From Tetragonia tetragonoides (Eukaryota; Streptophyta; Magnoliopsida; Caryophyllales; Aizoaceae): a stretch of 64,000 nt of DNA. Below are positions 56,739 through 64,000 of the stretch, one piece after another. Within the stretch, counting starts at the first letter, position 1. Each line of letters begins with the position of its first letter. The DNA is taken from positions 15,299,501 through 15,363,500 of the forward strand of contig CM076143.1 of NCBI GenBank assembly GCA_038025085.1, given 5' to 3'. The translations under genes and the position numbers were made by a program. The notes beneath the pieces were generated by a model that had not been told where the DNA came from, ran no database searches, and saw only the letters and a program-made list of their open reading frames with translations.

Positions 56739-57857
56739 CCCCAAATGACCAAATTGGTATATTTAGTGAGCACGTTTGGACAATTTGCTATAATTAAAAA
56801 CCCTTAAGACATTAGGGTATTAAAAAACAAATTAAAAGGCATATACCCTCACAAAACCGAAATCTTCACTAATTAATGAGAATCTACCTTTTAATGTTTT
56901 TTTTTTTTTTGTATTTCTTATTCCCTTCTACCTTTTTTACGTTAGTTTTTTTTTTTTACCATCATTTCCTTCTCTTTTCTTTTCTGTTTCTTCTCTTTTG
57001 GCTGATATGCTTCTTTCCCCATTCTTTTCCCTTGTTTTTTTTTACTGCCCTCAACTTCCATGATAGAGAGTTGAAGAGTTAGAGAGTGATACTTCCTCAA
57101 GGTGATGACATGTACACAATATACATGCATGTTAAAGGTCCTCCCATTTTCATCAGTCAAGGCCAATTCAGCTCTCAGGCTCCTCCTAACTAGCTATCAT
57201 AATCCCTTCTTTTTATGCATTTTTTTTTGGGTTAAAACAATGCACGTGAGTAAGTCACAAGCAATTTAACTTTGCTAGGTTACAGGATTTGTGGAATTAC
57301 TTTTTGCATCTTTTTGTAACTCGCTCTATGAGCAAAATAGATATGAAGTCCAATTGAAGGCTTTAAATATTTGTTTGGTCACAGGGCATACAACCCTTAC
57401 ATTACTATTTCTCCCCCTAAAAAAGATTATATTACTATTTCAGTATATAGATAGAGCATAAACAATAAGGGTCAACATTGTGTCACTAGGCGCACAAAAA
57501 CATCAACCACAGCTACAACAATGAAGGGGTTTGAGAGGATAAAGGAAAGGAGGGAGGCAGTAAAAAAAATGAGGGAAAAGGTCCACCAGGAGGGAGAAAG
57601 AAGAGATTACAAGGAGAAAAGAAAAAAGAAAAAAAAAAGGAAGGAAAGAAGAAAAAACTAACGTAAAAAGGAAAGGTAGGAAGAAAATAAAAAAGAAACC
57701 ATTAAATGGTAGATTCTCATTAATTATTAAAGATTCTGATTTAGTGGGGGTATATGCCTTTTAATTTATTTTTTAATACCCTAATGTCTTAAGAATTTTT
57801 AATTATACCAAATTGTTCAAATATGCTCACTAAATATACCAATTTGGTCATTTAGGG
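56739..57857. mobile_element. Mutator-like element with about 230-bp TIRs
   Basis: A 1.12-kb element, ends CCCCAAATGACCAAATTGG and CCAATTTGGTCATTTAGGG, the inverted repeats continuing for about 230 bp each side (to about 56,955 and from about 57,655). Direct repeat AGCCTTTAAG flanks it (56,729-56,738 and 57,858-57,867). The interior is non-coding, with purine-rich DNA near the right arm. Confidence 0.85.
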
Positions 57858-57867
57858 AGCCTTTAAG

Positions 57868-58156
57868 TATAGTTTATGCGACGATTTCCTAAAATAATTT
57901 AACCATGATTTAAGTTGAAGTACAAATGATGACATATATTTTTAACAAAGAAAAATTGGCTTTGAATCTTTTTGAGTCTCAATGTGATTATTTATGCATT
58001 TATATTTTTTTATACTAAATATTTCGTGTATTGCACAAGCAAAAACTAGTAATTGAGAATGTATATGTTTTTCATTCACTAGCATATATGCATATATGTC
58101 TATTTGATACAATCTTTTTGCAGAAAAAATAAAAAATATGATACAATAATCTTTCT
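57868..58156. other. Distal upstream region of the cysteine-rich-peptide gene
   Basis: From about 58,050 homologous to 16,840 onward (GAGAATGTATA, then CACTAGCATATATGCATATAT). Before that unassigned AT-rich DNA. Confidence 0.5.
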
Positions 58157-58497
58157 GATTTCATACCAAAGGAGTCAATGCAAATTCCACATTTATAGTA
58201 ACATATTTTATTATTTATGTATGCATTTATTGTCTAAAATTTATGTTTGTTATAAATGACTAAACACACATATTTTCTGATTTCCTACCAAAGGAGTCAA
58301 ACTCCACATAAATAGTAACATACTCTTTTGTATATACATTTATTGTCTAAATTTATTTCTATGGTAAACGACTAAACACATATTCTCTAACATTTATATA
58401 GAGAGAAAAGATCTTAGAAAAATAAAAAGCACCATATCATTCCTATATAAGGAGACTGGAGCGCACAAGAGGAAGAATCAAAATTCGGATTAAGAAA
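58157..58497 (+). promoter_or_regulatory. Promoter with two tandem 110-bp units and TATA box
   Basis: Two units each containing GATTTC.TACCAAAGGAGTCAA, then ATTTATTGTCTAAA and GACTAAACAC (58,157-58,268 and 58,275-58,385). A TATATAA box at 58,444-58,450 is 48 bp upstream of the ATG. The same arrangement precedes the frameshifted relative. The repeated unit is the best candidate for shared regulation. Confidence 0.65.
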
Positions 58498-59356
58498 ATG
58501 GCATTATCAAAGTACATGTTAGTTCTTCTTGTCATTGTTTCAATTACTTTTTCTGAAGCCAGGCCTAATATCGGTAATTCATTTTTATAATCTCTTTCAC
58601 ATCCTTGATCTTTTTTTTTGCCTTCATTTCGGATTGTGGGTTCGTATATATTAGTCCATAATAGAATGTCAATTATGTGCTTTCTAATCGTCCATATAAA
58701 TATTTTTATAATGATCACTAGATTTCAGATCCGCGCGTTTACAATTTCATACTTTCTTATTGGTTTGATATATTTTGCTAATATTAGTTTAATATCACCT
58801 ATATTGGTGAATAAATCATTAATAACTATTACATTATTTTAGGAATTTAAAAGATCAATTAACAATTTGATTGACTCACTGAAATTTGTTTAACAACCCA
58901 CTATTTTGTAAACCCTTTCATGAACAAAATTATAGAGCATCGATAAAAAAAAATTTAAAATTTTTGACAAGCATTTCTGATTATTAATGGGATTCAACTT
59001 AAAACTCAACTTCATATATTACTGAAATTGATTGGTAACCCTGCAACCGTTTATCATTCAATGTTAAACACTACAATGGAATGGAAAAAAGAAAAGTAAT
59101 GCTCGAAGAAGTTATTGATGTACTCAATTTCATTTGATATTTGACCCATTTAAATGATTTTGTAGGGGCAAAGCAATTCATAGTAGATATGGATCAATGC
59201 ATATATGTTGGGAAATGCAAGAGTCAGGTTGAATGTTTCAAAATGTGCACAGATGCTGGCATTACATTATATACTTACTTTTGTGGAAAGGGATCCTATT
59301 ATCCATATAAGTGCTGCTGTCAGGGTAGTTTTGTGCCTCCTCTTCCAAAATACTAG
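58498..59356 (+). CDS. Secreted cysteine-rich (defensin-like) peptide, two exons
   Basis: Exon 1 (58,498-58,573) encodes a signal peptide beginning MALSKYMLVLLVIVSITFS and ends in phase 1 at GTAATT. Exon 2 (59,166-59,356) starts after TTTTGTAG, keeps frame and ends in TAG, giving 88 residues. The mature part has eight cysteines in the pattern C-x5-C-x5-C-x3-C-x10-C-x9-C-C-C. The signal peptide, small size, two-exon layout and the C-x3-C pair fit plant defensin-like (LCR/DEFL) peptides, though the terminal Cys triplet is not a textbook pattern. Role inferred: secreted defence or signalling peptide. The related copy at 18,497 is broken, so this may be the only working member here. Confidence 0.75.
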
Positions 59357-59533
59357 AGTCAACCAATAATGTTATAGGAATAGAACTACACTATTATTTT
59401 GTATGGACTATGAAAAATTGGAAAGGGAGTAGTTTTATTCAATATATTTATCATTATGAAAATTTGTTGCCCAAATAATCCTTAAACTTTTGTCACTTGG
59501 TACATTTGTTACGCAATTATGCTAAATATAAAA
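59357..59533. other. 3' flank of the cysteine-rich-peptide gene
   Basis: Homologous to 19,275-19,450. It is interrupted at 59,533 by a Mutator-like element and continues at 62,812. Confidence 0.7.
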
Positions 59534-59540
59534 CAACAAA

Positions 59541-61759
59541 TACTACAAAAAAAGCCTCAAACTACTGCGGATTATAGCGACGAGAGGCTGCTAAATTACC
59601 TATGAATTGCTAAATTTCCGTAGCTGGGAAAATCTCGACAACGGAATTAATACTCGTCGTTGCTCAGCGGCGGATATTTTGACATCCGTCACTAAGAAGC
59701 AACGGAATCATCCACCCGTCGCAAGCACATAGTGCCAAGCCGTTGTTAGTTTAAGTTAAACTATATATGTTGCTGATCTTTACAAATTACAACTAAGTTG
59801 CTCCTTATTGGCTCAGCGCTCAACACTCAGCAGTAGAGAATTGATGGGTTATGTCCTCTAGTGGTAGTGGTGGAGATTTATATCTATTTCTAAATATTAA
59901 TGTTCACTTCTTTTTCCTTTCTTTTTTTTTGTTTTTGTTTTTCCGTATGACACATTTTAATATTTTTTTATTTAGTTGACTCTTCTCTTGGAAATGCACT
60001 TGGGATTATCATATTGAAAAGGTACCGTAGTAATTAATTTACATAATTCCTCCTAACATTCTAATCTCACAATAAGGTATTTTGACTGATTTGTCTTTAC
60101 TTTGACTCAGAAGTGCGATAAATATATTGTAACGTATATATTATTGATAACTCAATCAGTGGCTCAGTGATTGTTGCTCCTTCTACGCGCGCAAGGACTG
60201 GGGTTCGAGGCTTGCATAATGAACAATACACACAATTCTCTTTGTAATTATGACTTCCAGCTGTCCTTGGGCCACATGTGTATAGTCTGGGGCCTTGGAG
60301 CATGGCAAAACCACTATATGGGTAGGTGGAAGAGGAAGCTTGATTGGCTGTGGGCTGAGAAGCTGGTTCAGGCGACGATTACGCTAATTTCATTTTTTTT
60401 TAAAATTATTTATGCTCAGCGACGGATCACTATATTTCCGCAGTTGAGATCAGCGGCCACTCTATGAAAATCTGCCGCTGATTTTGCCAGCGTCAACGTT
60501 TTTTCCTGCAGATTGAAACCGCAGCTGAGCCCGTAGCTACCTTTTTTTTGCAGCGGATTTTGCCTCTCAGCTGCGGATAATTTCGGACGCTATTTTTGAT
60601 TTTTTTGTAGTGAAAGGTCACATAAGCCCCCGTTGTGGAGTTTGACTGTCCTTGGGCCACGTGTGGATAGTCTGGGGCCTTGGAGCTTGGCAAGACCACT
60701 ATATGGGTAGGTGGAAGAGGAAGCTTGATTGGCTCTGGGCTGAGAAGCTGGTTCATGCAACGATTATGCTAATTTCATTTTTTTTTAATTATTTATGCTC
60801 AGCGACGGACCACTATATTTCCGCAGCTGAGATGAGCGGCGACTAAGGCTGGCAATTTCACCCACATCCACGGATACCCGCTCCATCCGACCCAAATAAA
60901 TGGATTAAAACCCGTTTAAATGGGTGACTAAGCGGGTGACGGGTGGAGTCGGGTGTTGGATCGGGTGGATTTGGGTGAGCATTTTTCACCCGTGAACCCG
61001 ACCCATAAATCCACCCGTCACCCGTTTATTTATCTTAATTGTATATATATTTAGTTTATATATATGTGCTCCATATGAAAACTGAAAGACTCATATATTT
61101 TCCAGTAGAATACTGCAAAATTACCATAGCAGCGACATAGAACAGCAATTCCTTATCTCCCTTTTGTTTACTGTTGCATCTTTACCTCTACTTTGAGAAC
61201 TTGAAACAACAGCATTCAAGTAGGCTGCGTTTTATTTTCATTGCTTTCCTACCTCATAGATTACTGGACTTATTTTATAACTAAATACTCTTTTGACGAA
61301 ATTGATGGTGATGCTGATACTTCGTGTTATTTTTTATGTCTGGGTTACAAAATTGATACCAAATGCGCAGTGGAATTTGCACTAAACATTTTTTTCAATT
61401 ATTTTGGAAGTACAAAAATGCGGTAATATATCACTCGTTACCCATCCGATCCACCCACTCACCCGCGGATGATGGGTGGATTGGATGAGGGTGGAGGGTT
61501 TTATGGGTGATGGGTGGATGGATGAAGTTAAAAAATTAAATGGGTGGATGCGGGTGATACTCCACCCGATCCAAATCCGACCCATTGCCAGGCCTAGCGG
61601 GGACTCCATGAAAATCCGTCGCTGATTTCGCCAGCGTCGACGTTTTTTTCCTGCAAATTGAAACTGCAGCTGAGCCCGTAGCTACTCGTTTTTTGCGGCG
61701 GATTTTGCCTCTCAGCTGCGGATAATTTCGGACGCTATTTTTTATTCTTTTTTTGTAGT
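59541..61759. mobile_element. CACTA-like non-autonomous element, 3' part duplicated
   Basis: Left end TACTACAAAAAAAGCC (C-to-T change in CACTAC), right ends TTTTTTGTAGTG at 60,612 and again at 61,759. Flanking AAA on both sides fits the 3-bp CACTA duplication. The subterminal region has many CTCAGCGACGGA / CCGCAGCTGA motifs in both orientations. The right part (about 60,257-60,644) is repeated at 60,645-61,790, including about 31 bp of outside DNA, so it arose by tandem duplication after insertion. Confidence 0.78.
60845..61597. mobile_element. hAT-like MITE nested in the CACTA duplicate
   Basis: Ends AAGGCTGGCAATTTCACCC and GACCCATTGCCAGGCCTA, flanked by CGGCGACT (60,837-60,844) and CGGGGACT (61,598-61,605), an 8-bp repeat with one mismatch. 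Both ends are rich in CCACCCG/CGGGTGG words. The first CACTA copy (around 60,460) lacks it, giving the empty site. The interior has no transposase. Confidence 0.8.
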
Positions 61760-62811
61760 GAAAGGTCACACAAGCCCCCGTTGTGAAGTTTGCTACACAA
61801 GTCACCGACGTTGAAAATAGGTTGTCTAGATCTACACCCCCGACGTTTAAGTTTTGGCCGTGTAAACCTTTGCATGGTTGAGAATGAAGAGAATGAAGTA
61901 CACTCTCCGATTACACAATTGATTTTTACAAAAATATGACTTATTTTTTTTGAGTTAAAACTCAAGTCCTTGCAAATGCAAACTTATTCCACTACTTTTT
62001 CTCATTTTGAATTAAATGCAAGAATTAACATCAATTCAATTTATTGATTTTTTTTTCTTTTTACAAGAGGAAATAAAATTATTTGCAATAATATATATTA
62101 ATATAGAGCATAATATTTGATCATTGGTCTTTTCGATTATTTTTAACGTCAAAAAGAAAATAATTTTATTAGGCAAAGTTATCGTCCATAGTGATTGATC
62201 ACCGTCATTCTAACAAGATTTTTACTATTGTAATGAGTATTATTTTAATTAATTTTCTTTTCATCCGATTTTTCACAATGGATAATCTTGTACCTAATAA
62301 TTTTTGACTTGTTAAAGTCAACTTAAAGTATACAAAAAAATACACATAAAAATTGCGATGTTGGATAAGTCCACAAAGATGGAACAAATTTAAACTTTTA
62401 TGAAATTAAAAAAGCGTATAATAGCAAATTTATCGAAGAGGCAAAAAAGTGTTTGTCTATACCTATTCTATTTTATTTTAAGTTTTTGTTGTGTGTTATT
62501 ATTAATATTTATACTACAATAATTTTTTATTGTATGATCATATGCTCATTGAAGTAAATAGAATAAAGGATAAAGGATAAAAAATGAATGAATGAATTGA
62601 TTTTTTTTATTTTTTTAATATTTATTCTTCATAACACTTGTCTTATCGGAGAGTGTACAATAACACTCTCTTATTTTCCAGTCATTTAAGGGCCTATATA
62701 ACCAAAAATACAATGTCAGTGTTCTATACAACCCATTTTGAATGTAGGTGGCTTGTATAGCCAAAAAGGAGAACGATAGGGGCGTCTATATGACCTTTGT
62801 TGAATATAAAA

Positions 62812-63250
62812 AGGTTTGGATTATTTGTATGAACTACTGTCACACCCAAATGTGTTATTCGATCCCATTTATTTTTTCTATGAAATATTTATTAACCAAT
62901 TTAGGAAATGATTGTGAGAATAGTTCAAAAGGGTGCGGGAATAGTCACTCCCCTTTTATTTATTTATTTATTCACTAACATATTTTTGACAATCTTTAAT
63001 TTCTGATCTATTACAAAAGGAGCCAAAATTTACGTCCCTTCATGTATATATATGGTCTTTAAACTAAATTTATGGTAAATGTATATTATTCAGGGTAATG
63101 TTATTGTCAGATCATAAAATACTATAGTTACACCCAAAAAAAATACTATTATCAGATAATTTACACCATATATAAAAGCTAAGTCTTTTAATATTCGACC
63201 AGTGAATAATGTTTTATAACGTGACGATAACATCACCCATTATCTAACAT
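62812..63250 (+). pseudogene. Third cysteine-rich-peptide locus: flank and promoter relic only
   Basis: After the 3' flank shared with 19,450 (to about 62,860), 62,970-63,090 resembles the promoter unit (TTCACTAACATAT, then ATTACAAAAGGAGCC and ATTTATGGTAAATG). After a MITE the match continues with TCTAACATATATAGGGAGG. It then changes to unrelated sequence with no TATA, signal peptide or cysteine exon, so only a promoter remnant is left. Confidence 0.5.
63094..63237. mobile_element. Small hAT-like MITE in the promoter relic
   Basis: About 144 bp, ends GGGTAATGTTATTGTCA and TGACGATAACATCACCC (inverted, few mismatches), flanked by ATTATTCA and ATTATCTA, an eroded 8-bp repeat. Confidence 0.65.
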
Positions 63251-63610
63251 ATATAGGGAGGACCATTGTCCATAGAGCTTGTCTTCGAAGCATTGATCTC
63301 CTGTCGGGCCGCAAGCTGTCATTCTCCAGGATTATATCATGGTATTATTCATGTGTGGAAATTAAAGAACATGGTCTTCAGCTCAGCAACCTTCACATTC
63401 CAACAGGCCAGGCTTCCACCTGCGATGTGTCACAAACAAACACCAAACCATGTTCATCTCGAGTAATAAGTAACACCCAAACTCACACCATGCTCCCCTA
63501 AAAACCCTGTATCTAGGGCCGTAGATAAGCAAGTGCGGAGTGTGCGACGACATAGGGCTCGTAATTTAGGAGGGCCCAATTCTCAGTTATCACCATATGT
63601 TGGCAATCTG
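63238..63610. other. Unassigned DNA
   Basis: A 66-codon plus-strand frame (63,266-63,466) has no recognisable domain or signal. 63,510-63,580 has a GGGCC-rich stretch that could be a transposon end. Nothing firm can be supported. Confidence 0.4.
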
Positions 63611-63622
63611 AATAGTTAAGTG

Positions 63623-63793
63623 TCAAATCAAGGGGGTGTGGTTGATTATGTGGTAGGGAGTCATCCATCCATAACTAAGGTTGAATGTTCGAATCTCGCC
63701 TTGCTCATTGAGCAGCCTTAAATCCTTTGGCCAATGCGAGGAGTTAGTCATTGTGATCAATAGTGGATATCCCTGGTGTGAAAAAAAGAGAAC
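63623..63793 (+). mobile_element. tRNA-derived SINE, family B
   Basis: About 171 bp on the plus strand, with an A-box-like TATGTGGTAGGGAG, a B-box-like TGTTCGAATCTC and a body ending in GTGTGAAAAAAA. A 12-bp repeat AATAGTTAAGTG / AATAGTTAGGTG (63,611-63,622 and 63,794-63,805, one mismatch) flanks it. Its sequence differs from the SINE family at 3,971. Confidence 0.78.
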
Positions 63794-63805
63794 AATAGTT
63801 AGGTG

Positions 63806-64000
63806 CCTTTTTCACTTTTTTAATAATCGGTTTTGATGCATAAATTTCGATCAATTTATGACCGTTTTGGTTAATCAATGAACTAATCTTCTTTACTTCA
63901 CTCAAAAAAAAAATTCACTGGAGAGTAATAGACAAAATAATAGACGAAAACACAACAATAATAATTTTCAACACGCCAGACAAAATGGCTTCTCTCTCTA
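63806..64000. other. AT-rich DNA to the window edge
   Basis: No gene or repeat boundary recognised. Confidence 0.6.

Larger units (their letters stand above)
59534..62802. mobile_element. Mutator-like element containing a nested CACTA element
   Basis: Bordered by a perfect 9-bp repeat AATATAAAA (59,525-59,533 and 62,803-62,811). The paralogous flank near 19,440 shows the uninterrupted sequence. Its right TIR begins (reverse strand) CAACAAAGGTCATATAGACG. The left TIR starts CAACAAA, is cut after 7 bp by the CACTA element and resumes at 61,760 as AAAGGTCACACAAGCCCCC. TIRs are about 180-200 bp (shared CACTCTCCGAT near 61,905 and 62,650). The remaining interior is AT-rich, no transposase. Confidence 0.82.

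Noticed and set aside
63266..63466. Small protein gene near the right edge
   Set aside because: No domain, signal or homologous copy; composition fits a chance frame.

Overview
This window looks like repeat-rich nuclear DNA of a dicot land plant. The evidence is spliced genes with GT-AG introns, plant-type Ty1/copia and Ty3/gypsy chromovirus retrotransposons, a plant mariner element, Stowaway-, hAT-, CACTA- and Mutator-like elements, tRNA-derived SINEs, and a decayed plant 25S rRNA fragment. The family cannot be fixed from sequence alone; Caryophyllales is only a guess. Very little is host gene: one apparently intact small secreted cysteine-rich peptide gene (58,498-59,356), its frameshifted relative (18,497-19,287), a third promoter relic (about 62,945-63,250), and two exons of a jacalin-type lectin (4,955-5,227 and 10,273-10,467, minus strand).

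Layout. 1-3,287: the 5' two thirds of a degenerate copia element on the minus strand, cut by the window edge. 3,954-4,956: two copies of one tRNA-derived SINE, each with target-site duplications (TSDs). 4,955-10,467: lectin exons around a 5 kb AT-rich interval carrying MITEs and a 203-bp tandem duplication. 10,775-11,715: a large foldback. 11,716-15,020: LINE-like RNase H scraps and MITEs. 15,080-19,300: first cysteine-rich-peptide locus, split by two Mutator-like long-TIR elements. 19,880-20,285: 25S rRNA scrap. 21,114-27,367: a complete copia element with LTRs and a perfect 5-bp TSD. 28,414-39,441: a mariner-like element interrupted in its transposase by a solo gypsy LTR, which is itself interrupted by a 3.4 kb Mutator-like insert. 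39,620-55,241: a duplicated block in which one copy keeps a chromovirus (minus strand) and the other keeps a solo LTR with both TSD copies. 56,739-57,857: another long-TIR element. 58,050-64,000: second cysteine-rich-peptide locus, followed by a Mutator-like element holding a CACTA element holding a hAT MITE, then a third promoter relic and a second SINE family.

The cysteine-rich-peptide repeats give the region its logic. The same promoter, exon and flank sequences recur around 15-19 kb, 39.6-39.9 kb plus 58-59.5 kb, and 62.8-63.25 kb, so this was a small tandem gene array later pulled apart by nested transposons. Paralogous uninterrupted sites and TSDs allow the order of insertion to be read directly. 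No coding transposon here appears intact; all carry stops, frameshifts or lost catalytic residues.
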